A program made the position numbers and the translations under genes. Below the pieces are notes generated by a model. That model had not been told where the DNA came from. It did no database searches and saw only the letters and a list, made by a program, of their open reading frames with translations. From positions 1,438,361 to 1,502,360 of the forward strand of contig NZ_JAIFZO010000002.1 in NCBI RefSeq assembly GCF_026341275.1: a DNA stretch of 64,000 bases. The letters are read 5' to 3'. Numbering within the stretch: the first letter of the stretch is position 1; every line of letters starts with the position of its first letter. Positions 25,740-34,718 of the stretch are shown here, one piece after another. This DNA is from Streptomyces ortus (GTDB lineage Bacteria; Actinomycetota; Actinomycetes; Streptomycetales; Streptomycetaceae).

Positions 25740-26816
25740 ATGAGCTCGCTTAATCTCGACGACTTCACCGACCTGATCGAGCGCCCCGACGGCGGCGTAC
25801 GCCGTGACGCCGAGGCGCGCCGGGAGCGGCAGGTCGTGCCGCCCGGGTCACTGGGGCGCCTGGACGAACTCGGTGAGTGGCTGGCCGCCGCGCAGGCGGC
25901 CGTGCCGGTGCGGGCGATCGAGCGTCCGCGCGTGGTGCTGTTCGCGGGCGACCACGGGGTCGCCGGACTGGGGGTCTCGGCGCGGCCCGCCGGCAGCGCG
26001 GACGACCTGGTGCGCGCCGTGCTGGACGGCGCCAGCGCCGTGTCGGTACTGGCCCGGCGGCTCGGGGTGCCCGTGCGGGTGGTGGACATGGCGCTGGACT
26101 GCGAGCCGGAGAGCCTGCCCGACGAGGTCGTACGGCACCGGGTGCGGCGCGGGTCCGGGCGGATCGACGTCGAGGACGCGCTGACCCTGGAGGAGGCGGA
26201 GGCCGCGTTCCGGGCGGGGGTCGCCGTCGCGGACGAGGAGGCCGACTCCGGGACCGATCTCGTCGTGCTCGGGGATGTGAGTGTCGGGGGGACGACCGCG
26301 GCGGCCGTGCTGGTGGCGGCGCTGTGCGGGACCGACGCGTCGGTGGTGACCGGGCGCGGGGGGCGGGCGATCGACGACCTCGCGTGGATGCGCAAGTGCG
26401 CGGCGGTCCGCGACGCGTTGCGTCGGGCCCGTCCCGTTCTCGGGGACCAGTTGCAGTTGCTCGCGACGGTGGGCGGGGCGGATCTCGCGGCGATCACCGG
26501 GTTCCTGCTGCAGAGCGCTGTGCGCAAGACGCCGGTGGTGCTCGACGGGGTCGTGTCCGCGGCCTGTGCGCTGGTCGGGCAGCGGGTCGCCTTCCGGGCG
26601 CCGGACTGGTGGCTGGCGGGGCAGAGCAGTGGGGAGCCGGCGCAGGCGAAGGCGTTCGACCGGATGGCACTCGAACCGCTGCTTTCGCACGGGGTGACGG
26701 TGGGCGAGGGGGCGGGGGCGTTGCTCGCGCTGCCTTTGGTGCAGGCCGCGGCGGCGTTGGCGGCGGAGTTGCCGTTTGCTTCCGCCGACGCCGCGGAGGG
26801 CCTGTCGGCCGAGTAG
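25740..26816 (+). CDS. cobT: Nicotinate-nucleotide--dimethylbenzimidazole phosphoribosyltransferase
   Basis: CobT makes alpha-ribazole phosphate, the lower-ligand precursor of cobalamin. The 358-residue product has the family motifs RQVVPPGSLGRLDELG, VVLFAGDHGVA, LGDVSVGGTTAAA and the C-terminal LSHGVTVGEGAGALLALPLV with the catalytic Glu in the last motif. ATG at 25740. It lies between cobU and cobS on the same strand, with unrelated genes interleaved. Confidence 0.95.
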   Translation: MSSLNLDDFTDLIERPDGGVRRDAEARRERQVVPPGSLGRLDELGEWLAAAQAAVPVRAIERPRVVLFAGDHGVAGLGVSARPAGSADDLVRAVLDGASAVSVLARRLGVPVRVVDMALDCEPESLPDEVVRHRVRRGSGRIDVEDALTLEEAEAAFRAGVAVADEEADSGTDLVVLGDVSVGGTTAAAVLVAALCGTDASVVTGRGGRAIDDLAWMRKCAAVRDALRRARPVLGDQLQLLATVGGADLAAITGFLLQSAVRKTPVVLDGVVSAACALVGQRVAFRAPDWWLAGQSSGEPAQAKAFDRMALEPLLSHGVTVGEGAGALLALPLVQAAAALAAELPFASADAAEGLSAE

Positions 26817-26854
26817 GGGTGGGGGTGGGCCGTCGGGTGCGGGCGGTGGGCGTG

Positions 26855-26935
26855 TGCGCGCAGTTCCCCGCGCCCCTAACAGGGCGAAGGACAAAGGACT
26901 GCGCCGTTCCCCGCGCCCCTGGGGTCGGGTGGGGT
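26855..26935. repeat. Family A repeats downstream of cobT
   Basis: Two direct family A cores (GCGCAGTTCCCCGCGCCCCT near 26859 and a GCGCCGTT variant near 26900), separated by an A-rich linker. They lie between cobT and the next rightward gene. Single-orientation copies such as these are less obviously hairpin-forming. Confidence 0.7.
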
Positions 26936-27021
26936 GCGGTGGGCCCGCAGGGGCATGGTGGGCGAGCCGCCGCGGCTGGGAGGCGGTTCGTGGGTGGGTG
27001 TGCCCCATATGATCCACTTTC

Positions 27022-28770
27022 ATGGGAAGCGCCCGATCCACCGCCGCGACATCCGCCGTGTGGTACCTCCGCACCGTCGCGTTCCTCAACTTCCTGAGCG
27101 CCGTATGGGTCTCCCTCGGCCAGGACGTGCGCCGCCACAACACGGCGGACTACTTCACCCCGTACCTGCTGACCGCCGGCTTCGCGTCAGGGGTGTTCAC
27201 CATGTTCCTGGCGATCACGATGCGCAGGCGCAAGCGGGCCGCCTGGATCCTCAACCTCGCCCTGAGCGGAGCGTTCCTGCTGCTGTTCGCCTTCGCCATG
27301 GTCTTTCCCGAGGTCCGCCGGTATCCGCAGAACTGGATCTCCCTCGCCCTGACGGCGGCCTTCGTGGCCTCCCTGGTCGTCGGCCGCCCCGAGTTCTACG
27401 CGAAGGGCGACCGCTCGAACCCCCGCCTCGCCGCGGCCGTCGGCATCGGCGGACTCCTGCTCTGCTCCCTGCTGGCCGCGCTCCTGGTGACCGTCACGAA
27501 CCACGCCCCCGACGCGCACCTGTCGACCTTCGCCGACCGCTGGCGCTACGGCACCCTGCGGCTCGTCTCGGTCGCCGCCGACGACTCCCGCTTCCCCGGG
27601 ATCACCACTCCCAACTGGGTGAACGTCGCCATCAACGTACTCAGCACCCTGCTCGTCCTGGCCGTCCTGTACGCGGCCTTCCGCTCCCGCCGTGTCGTCG
27701 ACCCGCTCAGCGCCGACGACGAGGAACGGCTGCGGACCCTGCTCGGCCGGCACGGCGACCGGGACTCCCTCGGCTACTTCGCGCTGCGTCGCGAGAAGAG
27801 CGTGGTGTGGTCGCCGACCGGCAAGGCCGCCGTCGCCTACCGGGTCGTCGGCGGGGTCTCACTGGCCTCCGGCGACCCCATCGGCGATCCCGAGGCGTGG
27901 CCCGGCGCCATCGCGCCCTGGCTCTCCGAGGCGCGCGCCCACGGCTGGATCCCGGCCGTGATGGGCGCGGGCGAGGAGGCCGGGACCGTCTACGCCCGGC
28001 ACGGTCTCGACGCGCTGGAGCTCGGGGACGAGGCGATCGTCGAGACGGGCGAGTTCACCCTCGACGGGCGGGCCATGCGGACCGTCCGCCAGGCCTACAA
28101 CCGCGTGCGGCGCGCGGGCTACCAGGTACGCATCCGGCGGCACGAGGACATCCCGGCCGACGAGATGGCGTACCTCCTCGCCCGCGCGGACGACTGGCGG
28201 GACGGGGCGACCGAGCGCGGCTTCAGCATGGCGCTGGGGCGGCTCGGGGACCCGGGCGACGGGCGGTGCGTGATGCTCGAATGCCGCGACGGCGGCGGGG
28301 AGGAGGGCGACGGGGACGGCGAGCTGCGGGCCGTCCTGTCCTTCGTGCCCTGGGGGCCCCACGGGCTCTCCCTCGACCTGATGCGGCGGGACCGGGACTC
28401 CGAGAACGGGCTCATGGAGTTCATGGTGATCCAGCTCCTCCAGCGGGCCCCCGAGCTCGGGATCACACAGGTCTCACTCAACTTCGCCATGTTCCGTTCC
28501 GTCTTCGAACGCGGCGCGCGCCTCGGCGCCGGGCCGGTGCTGCGGTTGTGGCGCTCCTTGCTCAGCTTCTTCTCGCGCTGGTGGCAGATCGAGTCGCTGT
28601 ACCGCGCCAACGCCAAGTACCGGCCCATCTGGGAACCGCGGTTCCTGCTCTTCGAGAAGAGCGCCGACCTGCCGCGCATCGGCCTGGCCGCCGCCCGCGC
28701 GGAGGGCTTCCTGGAGGCGCCGGGCCTGCCGAAGTGGCTGCACCGCAAGCGCCTGGACTCGCACGGCTGA
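27022..28770 (+). CDS. Phosphatidylglycerol lysyltransferase-like (DUF2156) membrane protein
   Basis: A 582-residue protein resembling the LPG synthase/MprF family, which transfers aminoacyl groups from tRNA to membrane lipids. The N-terminal ~230 residues have about six hydrophobic helices. The C-terminal ~350 residues form the soluble GNAT-like domain, with stretches typical of the family (GDPIGDPEAWP, RTVRQAYNRVRRAGY, GLMEFMVIQLLQRA, FYRSRWW-like SLLSFFSRWWQIESLY). The aminoacyl substrate cannot be told from sequence. It ends 10 bases from the convergent membrane-protein gene. Confidence 0.85.
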   Translation: MGSARSTAATSAVWYLRTVAFLNFLSAVWVSLGQDVRRHNTADYFTPYLLTAGFASGVFTMFLAITMRRRKRAAWILNLALSGAFLLLFAFAMVFPEVRRYPQNWISLALTAAFVASLVVGRPEFYAKGDRSNPRLAAAVGIGGLLLCSLLAALLVTVTNHAPDAHLSTFADRWRYGTLRLVSVAADDSRFPGITTPNWVNVAINVLSTLLVLAVLYAAFRSRRVVDPLSADDEERLRTLLGRHGDRDSLGYFALRREKSVVWSPTGKAAVAYRVVGGVSLASGDPIGDPEAWPGAIAPWLSEARAHGWIPAVMGAGEEAGTVYARHGLDALELGDEAIVETGEFTLDGRAMRTVRQAYNRVRRAGYQVRIRRHEDIPADEMAYLLARADDWRDGATERGFSMALGRLGDPGDGRCVMLECRDGGGEEGDGDGELRAVLSFVPWGPHGLSLDLMRRDRDSENGLMEFMVIQLLQRAPELGITQVSLNFAMFRSVFERGARLGAGPVLRLWRSLLSFFSRWWQIESLYRANAKYRPIWEPRFLLFEKSADLPRIGLAAARAEGFLEAPGLPKWLHRKRLDSHG

Positions 28771-28780
28771 GTAGGCCCGT

Positions 28781-29548
28781 TCAGGAGCGTTCAGGCAGGG
28801 AACGTGCGGGTTTCGGGTCGGGCCGGCCGCCGATCAGGTCCTGGAATCTGCGGCGCGGTCCCGCCCAGCGGCGGTCGTGGTGGTAGGCCCGCAGGCAGGC
28901 TCCGGCCCGGGCCCTCGGCCGCCGGCGGTAGAAGCGCCTGGCCCACGGTGACGCGGGGCGGGCCAGCCGGATCGCGCCGACCAGGGCCACGAGCGGGACG
29001 ATCACCCCGAAGATCGCCATCCGGGCCTTGCCCTTGCTCAGCGCCAGCAGCGCGATCACGAAGTTCAGCCCGATGCTCAGGACGAGACCGGCGCGGTCGT
29101 GCAGTTCGTTCTCGGTGAGGTCGTTGACGCCGAACGGCAGGAAACCGCTGAGCATCAGGGCGACCAGCGCCGCCGTGACCACCACGACCTCGACGCTCTT
29201 GCGGCCCTCCTCGCTCCAGTAGACGTCGTCGAGGTGGAGGATCAGCGCGAACTCGTCGAGCACCAGGCCCGCGCCCATGCCGAAGACCACGGCGAACACG
29301 GCCGAGCCGAAGCCGTGCCGGTCGCTGCCCACCGCGCCGAAGCCGCCGATCACGGTCAGCACGACCCCGGGGACGACGTGGTGGATGTGCAGGCCGCCCG
29401 CCTTCACGTTGCCGAACGGGCCCTTGCCCGCCCGGATGAGCCGGACCACGATCCGGGTGATCACGAAGGTGAGGACGAAGGAGGTCAGCGCCAGCAGCAG
29501 CGGCAGCTTTCCCGGCTCGATGATGTTCCGTGTCCACCAATGCCCCAT
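28781..29548 (-). CDS. Integral membrane protein of unknown function
   Basis: A 255-residue protein with about six hydrophobic segments. Notable is a conserved-looking cluster GLHIHHVVPGVVL (residues about 53-65) followed by DEFALILHLDDVYW (about 98-111). These histidines and acidic residues inside or beside membrane helices could bind metal, which is inference. The last 45 residues are basic and Arg-rich. I recognise no named family. Confidence 0.8.
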   Translation of the reverse strand: MGHWWTRNIIEPGKLPLLLALTSFVLTFVITRIVVRLIRAGKGPFGNVKAGGLHIHHVVPGVVLTVIGGFGAVGSDRHGFGSAVFAVVFGMGAGLVLDEFALILHLDDVYWSEEGRKSVEVVVVTAALVALMLSGFLPFGVNDLTENELHDRAGLVLSIGLNFVIALLALSKGKARMAIFGVIVPLVALVGAIRLARPASPWARRFYRRRPRARAGACLRAYHHDRRWAGPRRRFQDLIGGRPDPKPARSLPERS

Positions 29549-29643
29549 GTGCGCACTTTATCCACGGCTGCCGTGGACGTCTCCCGGTCGCCCGACGGCC
29601 GTCCGGTGGTCGTTCCGTGGGCGGTGACCGGTAATCTGCGCCG

Positions 29644-30465
29644 GTGTCCACGCCCCCGCCGCCCGGCCCCCCGCCCGAGACGTCCGCGGCGTTCTGGGCC
29701 GACGGGCTGCGCTTCGCCTTCGGCACGCTGACCGTGTTCCCCGTGACCGTGCGGCGCTGGGACCGCGGGGCGGCGCGCGCCGGGATGTCGCTCGCGCCCG
29801 TCGCCGGTCTCGCCGTGGGCGTCCTCGCCGCGGCGACCGGGCTGCTCCTGCTGGTGCTCGGCGCGGGCCCGCTCCTCGCGGCCGTCGCGAGCGCCGCCGT
29901 GCCCGCCGTCCTGACCCGCGGCCTCCACCTCGACGGCCTCGCCGACACCGCCGACGGTCTCGGCAGCGGCAAGCCGGCCGAGGACGCGCTGCGCGTCATG
30001 AAGCAGTCGGACATCGGCCCGTTCGGGGTCATCACGCTGCTGTTCGTCCTGCTCGCGCAGGTGGCGGCGCTCGCTCAGGCGTACGGGGAGTCGTGGGGGC
30101 GGGGCGTTCTCGCGGCGGTCGTGGCCGGGACCGTCGGCCGCCTCGCCCTCACGCTGGGCGCGCGGGCGGGGGTGCCTGCCGCTCGGGCGGAGGGGTTGGG
30201 GGCGGTGGTGGCGGGGGTGGTGTCCGTGCGGGGCGCGGTCCTTGTGGCGGGCGGTGTGACGGTTGCGGCAGCGGGGGTCGGGGTGGCGCTCGGGGTGTAC
30301 GGGGTGCTGGGGGCCGTGCTGGCCGTTGTGCTCGGCTGTGTTGTCGCCGAGGGGGTGTTGCGGCGGTGTGTGCGGCGCTTCGGTGGGGTGACCGGGGATG
30401 TCTTCGGCGCGCTCGAAGAGACCGCCGTGACCGTCGCGCTGGTCGCGTTCTGCCTCTTCGCCTAG
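29644..30465 (+). CDS. cobS: Adenosylcobinamide-GDP ribazoletransferase (cobalamin synthase)
   Basis: CobS joins adenosylcobinamide-GDP and alpha-ribazole in the membrane, the last joining step of cobalamin synthesis. The 273-residue product has several hydrophobic helices and the motif LHLDGLADTADGLGSGKPAEDALRVMKQSDIGPFG (seen from residue 98), with the acidic residues expected for the active site. The GTG start is at 29644. With cobU and cobT it completes the nucleotide-loop set in this window; the corrin-ring genes are elsewhere. Confidence 0.95.
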   Translation: MSTPPPPGPPPETSAAFWADGLRFAFGTLTVFPVTVRRWDRGAARAGMSLAPVAGLAVGVLAAATGLLLLVLGAGPLLAAVASAAVPAVLTRGLHLDGLADTADGLGSGKPAEDALRVMKQSDIGPFGVITLLFVLLAQVAALAQAYGESWGRGVLAAVVAGTVGRLALTLGARAGVPAARAEGLGAVVAGVVSVRGAVLVAGGVTVAAAGVGVALGVYGVLGAVLAVVLGCVVAEGVLRRCVRRFGGVTGDVFGALEETAVTVALVAFCLFA

Positions 30466-30484
30466 CGGCGATCTCTCCGCCCCC

Positions 30485-30519
30485 GCCGCCCCTACCCGTT
30501 CCCGTCCCGCATGGGGGCT
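30485..30519. repeat. Dispersed repeat family C, + orientation
   Basis: A copy of GCCGCCCCTACCCGTTCCCG followed by TCCCGCATGGGGGCT. The same element recurs at 60975-61010 in the same orientation and at 53765-53788 and 61144-61178 inverted. It marks the left end of the 30.5-61 kb block, between convergent cobS and the DUF3097 gene. Confidence 0.8.
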
Positions 30520-30528
30520 GCGAATGGG

Positions 30529-31332
30529 CTACTCCGAGGTCGTGACGAAGTCGATCAGTTCTTCCACTCGGCCGAGGAGTTCCGGCTGGAGGTCCCGGTA
30601 CGAGTGGACCGAGTCCAGGATCCGCTCCCACGCAGCCCCGGTGTTTTCCGGCCATCCGAGAGAACGGCACACCCCCGTCTTCCAGTCCTGCCCGCGCGGC
30701 ACCCGGGGCCAGCCCGGAATGCCCACGGACGACGGCTTCACGGCCTCCCAGACGTCGATGTACGGGTGGCCCACGACCAGTGCGTACTCGCTCGTCACCG
30801 CCTCCGCGATACGCGACTCTTTTGTACCGGGGACCAGATGGTCCACGAGGACCCCCAGCCGCGCGTCCGGCCCGGGGTCGAACTCGTCGACGATCGCGGG
30901 CAGGTCGTCGATGCCCTCCAGGTACTCGACGACGACGCCCTCGATGCGCAGGTCGTCGCCCCACACCCGCTCCACCAGTTCGGCGTCGTGGCGGCCCTCG
31001 ACGTAGATGCGTCCCGCCCGGGCGACCCGGGCCCGCGCCCCGGGCACGGCGACCGACCCCGACGCCGTGCGCGTGGGGCGTAGCGGCGCGGCGGACGGGC
31101 GTACGAGGGTCACGACGCGCCCCTCCAGCAGGAAGCCGCGCGGCTCCAGCGGGAACACGCGGTGCTTGCCGAAGCGGTCCTCCAGCGTCACCGTCCCCGC
31201 TTCGCAGCGGATCACGGCACCGCAGAACCCGGTCCCGGGCTCCTCGACCACGAGCCCCGGTTCCGCCGCGACCTCGGGGACGGGCTTGGGCTTCTTCCAC
31301 GGAGGGGTCAGATCCGCTGAGTACTGGCGCAT
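30529..31332 (-). CDS. DUF3097 family protein
   Basis: A 267-residue soluble protein of the actinobacterial DUF3097 family. Its central part reads GRIYVEGRHDAELVERVWGDDLRIEGVVVEYLEGID, which resembles a Toprim-like strand-Glu arrangement, and VLVDHLVPGTKES then VVGHPYIDVWEAV follow. A nucleic-acid or nucleotide role is possible but unproven. ATG 31332 gives MRQYSADLTPPW, the usual family start. It lies just downstream of the MBL hydrolase gene on the same strand. Confidence 0.85.
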   Translation of the reverse strand: MRQYSADLTPPWKKPKPVPEVAAEPGLVVEEPGTGFCGAVIRCEAGTVTLEDRFGKHRVFPLEPRGFLLEGRVVTLVRPSAAPLRPTRTASGSVAVPGARARVARAGRIYVEGRHDAELVERVWGDDLRIEGVVVEYLEGIDDLPAIVDEFDPGPDARLGVLVDHLVPGTKESRIAEAVTSEYALVVGHPYIDVWEAVKPSSVGIPGWPRVPRGQDWKTGVCRSLGWPENTGAAWERILDSVHSYRDLQPELLGRVEELIDFVTTSE

Positions 31333-31402
31333 TCGGATGACGATAGGAGAAGCCCGGCCCCGGCAGACACACCGACACCCCCTCGGCAGGCACGAAGACC
31401 GT

Positions 31403-32203
31403 TCACGGTACGTCGAAACGCCGCGCCAGCGCCTCCCGTTGGGCCCGGACGAACGCCGCGTCCACCACCGCCCCGTGCCCGGGCACGTACAGCGCGTCCT
31501 CGCCGCCGAGGGCCAGCAGGCGGTCCAGCGCGGCGGGCCACTGGGAGGGCACGGCGTCCGGTCCCGCCTGGGGTTCGCCTGACTCCTCGACCAGGTCGCC
31601 GCAGAAGACGATCTCCGGAGAGCCGGGCGCGGCGACCAGGACGGCCAGGTCGTGGCCCGTGTGGCCGGGGCCCACGTTCGCCAGCAGGACCTGCGGGCCC
31701 CCGCCCAGGTCCAGTGTCCACTCGCCGGAGACGAGATGCCGGGGCCGTACCAGGAGGTCCGCCGCCTCGGCGGCCTCCTCGGGATCGGCGCCGTTGCGCA
31801 CCGCGTCCGCGAGCAGTTCCTCCCGGCCCTCGCCCAGAACCAGTTCGGCGCCCACCGCCGTGAACACCTCGGCCCCCGCGAACGCCGCCGCCCCGAAGAC
31901 ATGGTCGAAATGCGGGTGGGTGAGCGCGAGATGCGTGACCCGCCCGCTCCCCGGCGACCGCCCGTCACCCGGCGACCGCCCGCTCCCCGGTGACCGCCCG
32001 CCCCCGAGCGCCCGTAGCGCCCGTGTCCGCAGCCGCGCGCCCTCCCGTACGCTCGATCCCGCGTCGATCATGAGCGCCGCGTCCTCGCCGACCACGAGCC
32101 CGGCCGTGCAGTCCCACACCGGCAGGCGGCAGCGCCCCACGTACGGGGAGAGTTCCTCCCAGCCGGACCCGTCGCCCCCGGACCCTTCCCATGTCACGTC
32201 CAT
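31403..32203 (-). CDS. MBL-fold metallo-hydrolase
   Basis: A 266-residue hydrolase of the metallo-beta-lactamase fold. The metal motif is intact (LTHPHFDHVFG, near residue 93), and a later GPGHTGHDLAVLV supplies further ligands. Just before the metal motif is a low-complexity insert of repeated SPGSGR/SPGDGR units encoded by three 18-bp repeats (31941-31994). Substrate unknown. It is divergent from hrcA and probably co-transcribed with the DUF3097 gene. Confidence 0.87.
   Translation of the reverse strand: MDVTWEGSGGDGSGWEELSPYVGRCRLPVWDCTAGLVVGEDAALMIDAGSSVREGARLRTRALRALGGGRSPGSGRSPGDGRSPGSGRVTHLALTHPHFDHVFGAAAFAGAEVFTAVGAELVLGEGREELLADAVRNGADPEEAAEAADLLVRPRHLVSGEWTLDLGGGPQVLLANVGPGHTGHDLAVLVAAPGSPEIVFCGDLVEESGEPQAGPDAVPSQWPAALDRLLALGGEDALYVPGHGAVVDAAFVRAQREALARRFDVP
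31941..31994. repeat. 18-bp tandem repeat inside the MBL gene
   Basis: Three in-frame 18-bp units (CGCCCGCTCCCCGGCGAC type; starts 31941, 31959, 31977) encode the hexapeptide repeat upstream of the HxHxDH motif. Copy number can change without a frameshift. Confidence 0.9.
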
Positions 32204-32315
32204 ACGCCGACGCTAACCCCGTCGGCGGCGCCCGCATGTTCCCGACAGAGCGGGACACCCTCGTACACGTCGGCTGTCCGATGTGGCCCGGCGTCACGAC
32301 ATCGCAGGCCCGCCC

Positions 32316-32346
32316 TTGCCCGGCCCGTACCCACCGGCCGTACACT
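32316..32346 (+). promoter_or_regulatory. Putative hrcA promoter
   Basis: TTGCCC (32316-32321), 19-base spacer and TACACT (32341-32346), just upstream of the CIRCE element. This fits a SigA-type promoter whose start would fall within or next to CIRCE. Confidence 0.55.
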
Positions 32347-32359
32347 TGGCGCGGGGATG

Positions 32360-32386
32360 CTGGCACTCGCGCGCGCTGAGTGCCAG
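32360..32386 (+). promoter_or_regulatory. CIRCE operator
   Basis: A perfect 9-9-9 inverted repeat: CTGGCACTC (32360-32368), 9-base spacer, GAGTGCCAG (32378-32386). This matches the CIRCE consensus bound by HrcA (TTAGCACTC-N9-GAGTGCTAA) with G+C-biased ends. It indicates autoregulation of hrcA-dnaJ and heat-shock derepression. Confidence 0.95.
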
Positions 32387-32452
32387 GCGAGGCCACCGAA
32401 GACGACCGATCACGACCGATGACCGCGCGGAAGACCACGGGAGGTGTGCGCG

Positions 32453-33469
32453 ATGCTCAGTGAACGCAGACTCGAAGTGCTGCGCGCCATCGTCCAGGAC
32501 TACGTGGGCACGGAGGAGCCGGTCGGCTCGAAGGCGCTCACGGAACGACACCGGCTGGGCGTCTCGCCGGCGACCGTCCGCAACGACATGGCGGTCCTCG
32601 AGGACGAGGGGTACATCGCGCAGCCGCACACCAGTGCGGGGCGCATCCCCACGGACAAGGGCTACCGCCTGTTCGTCGACAAGCTCGCGGGCGTCAAACC
32701 GATGACCCCGCCCGAGCGGCGGGCGATCCACCACTTCCTGGACGGCGCCGTCGACCTCGACGACGTCGTGGGGCGGACCGTGCGGCTCCTCGCACAGCTC
32801 ACCCGCCAGGTGGCCGTCGTCCAGTACCCGTCACTGACCCGCTCGACCGTGCGTCATGTGGAGCTGCTCGCGCTGGCCCCGGCCCGCGTCATGCTCGTAC
32901 TGATCACGGACACCGGGCGGGTCGAGCAGCGCATGGTGGACTGTCCGGCCCCCTTCGGGGAGGTCTCCGTGGCGGATCTGCGCGCGCGTCTCAACAGCCG
33001 GATCACGGGGCGCCGTTTCGCGGATGTCCCCCAACTGGTGCAGGATCTCCCCGACGCCTTCGAGTCGGAGGACAGGGGCACGGTCGCGACCGTGCTCTCC
33101 ACCCTCCTGGAGACTCTCGTCGAGGAGACCGAGGAGCGGCTGATGATCGGCGGAACCGCCAATCTGACGCGCTTCGGACATGATTTTCCCCTCACCATCC
33201 GTCCGGTGCTCGAAGCGTTGGAGGAGCAGGTCGTGCTCCTCAAACTCCTGGGTGAGGTCAACGATTCGGGCATGGCCGTACGGATCGGTCACGAGAACGC
33301 CCATGAGGGACTCAACTCCACTTCTGTGGTCTCGGTCGGCTACGGTTCGGGCGGCGAAGCAGTCGCCAAACTCGGTGTGGTCGGACCGACACGCATGGAT
33401 TACCCCGGAACGATGGGAGCGGTACGAGCGGTGGCACGGTACGTAGGACAGATCCTGGCGGAGTCGTAA
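32453..33469 (+). CDS. hrcA: Heat-inducible transcriptional repressor
   Basis: HrcA binds CIRCE and represses chaperone genes until heat stress. The 338-residue product has an N-terminal winged helix ([27 protein letters not shown]) and the family's GAF-like and dimerisation regions. ATG 32453 follows GGGAGG by eight bases; an in-frame GTG nine bases upstream overlaps that site and is rejected. The stop directly abuts the dnaJ start. A CIRCE element lies 67 bases upstream. Confidence 0.96.
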   Translation: MLSERRLEVLRAIVQDYVGTEEPVGSKALTERHRLGVSPATVRNDMAVLEDEGYIAQPHTSAGRIPTDKGYRLFVDKLAGVKPMTPPERRAIHHFLDGAVDLDDVVGRTVRLLAQLTRQVAVVQYPSLTRSTVRHVELLALAPARVMLVLITDTGRVEQRMVDCPAPFGEVSVADLRARLNSRITGRRFADVPQLVQDLPDAFESEDRGTVATVLSTLLETLVEETEERLMIGGTANLTRFGHDFPLTIRPVLEALEEQVVLLKLLGEVNDSGMAVRIGHENAHEGLNSTSVVSVGYGSGGEAVAKLGVVGPTRMDYPGTMGAVRAVARYVGQILAES

Positions 33470-34609
33470 GTGGCCACGGACTACTACGCCGTACTCGGCG
33501 TGCGCCGCGACGCGTCCCAGGACGAGATCAAGAAGGCATTCCGGCGGCTCGCCCGCGAGCTGCACCCGGACGTCAATCCCGATCCGAAGACGCAAGAGCG
33601 CTTCAAGGAGATCAACGCCGCCTACGAGGTGTTGTCGGACCCGCAGAAGAAGCAGGTCTACGACCTCGGCGGCGACCCGCTGTCCCAGCAGGGCGGCGGA
33701 GGCGCGGGCGGCTTCGGCGCCGGTGGCTTCGGGAACTTCTCGGACATCATGGACGCGTTCTTCGGCACGGCGTCGCAGCGTGGCCCGCGGTCGCGCACGC
33801 GGCGCGGCCAGGACGCGATGATCCGGCTGGAGATAGAGCTCGACGAGGCGGCCTTCGGCACGACGAAGGACATCCAGGTCGACACGGCCGTCGTCTGCAC
33901 CACCTGCAGCGGTGAGGGCGCGGCCCCCGGCACCTCCGCGCAGACCTGTGACATGTGCCGCGGTCGCGGCGAGGTGTCCCAGGTCACGCGGTCCTTCCTG
34001 GGCCAGGTCATGACGTCCCGGCCGTGTCCGCAGTGCCAGGGCTTCGGGACCGTCGTCCCGACGCCGTGCCCCGAGTGCGCGGGCGACGGACGGGTCCGCT
34101 CACGCCGGACCCTGACCGTGAAGATCCCGGCCGGTGTCGACAACGGCACCCGGATCCAGCTCGCGGGCGAGGGCGAGGTCGGCCCCGGCGGCGGCCCCGC
34201 CGGCGACCTGTACGTGGAGATCCACGAGCTGCCGCACAACATGTTCCAGCGGCGCGGCGACGATCTGCACTGCACGGTCACCATCCCGATGACCGCGGCG
34301 GCGCTCGGCACCAAGGTCCCGCTGGAGACGCTCGACGGGCTCGAAGAGGTCGACATCCGCCCCGGTACGCAGTCCGGGCAGTCGATCCCCAAGCACGGGC
34401 GCGGCATCACGCATCTGCGGGGCGGCGGACGCGGCGACCTCATCGTGCACGTCGAGGTCATGACGCCCACGAAACTCGACCCCGAGATGGAGCGGGTCCT
34501 GCGGGAGCTGGCCCAGCTGCGCGGCGAGGAGCGGCCCACCGGGCAGTTCCAGCCCGGTCAGCAGGGCTTGTTCTCCCGGCTGAAGGATGCCTTCAACGGC
34601 CGTACCTGA
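33470..34609 (+). CDS. dnaJ: Chaperone DnaJ (DnaJ2 type, HrcA operon)
   Basis: A 379-residue type I J-protein that stimulates DnaK. It has a J domain with HPD (ELHPDVNPD), a Gly/Phe-rich linker (about residues 75-105), a zinc domain with four CxxCxGxG repeats (CTTCSGEG, CDMCRGRG, CPQCQGFG, CPECAGDG), and C-terminal substrate domains. The GTG start immediately follows the hrcA TAA, so the two form an operon under CIRCE control. It is presumably the second DnaJ, besides one in a dnaK operon. Confidence 0.95.
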   Translation: MATDYYAVLGVRRDASQDEIKKAFRRLARELHPDVNPDPKTQERFKEINAAYEVLSDPQKKQVYDLGGDPLSQQGGGGAGGFGAGGFGNFSDIMDAFFGTASQRGPRSRTRRGQDAMIRLEIELDEAAFGTTKDIQVDTAVVCTTCSGEGAAPGTSAQTCDMCRGRGEVSQVTRSFLGQVMTSRPCPQCQGFGTVVPTPCPECAGDGRVRSRRTLTVKIPAGVDNGTRIQLAGEGEVGPGGGPAGDLYVEIHELPHNMFQRRGDDLHCTVTIPMTAAALGTKVPLETLDGLEEVDIRPGTQSGQSIPKHGRGITHLRGGGRGDLIVHVEVMTPTKLDPEMERVLRELAQLRGEERPTGQFQPGQQGLFSRLKDAFNGRT

Positions 34610-34718
34610 CGGGCGGACCGCAGGTGACCGCCGGGCGCGCCGCAGGATGATTCCGGTGGCTCATACCCGGCGGACGGCCGGATTCGGACTTGTACGGAGG
34701 ACGTGACAACATGCCGTC

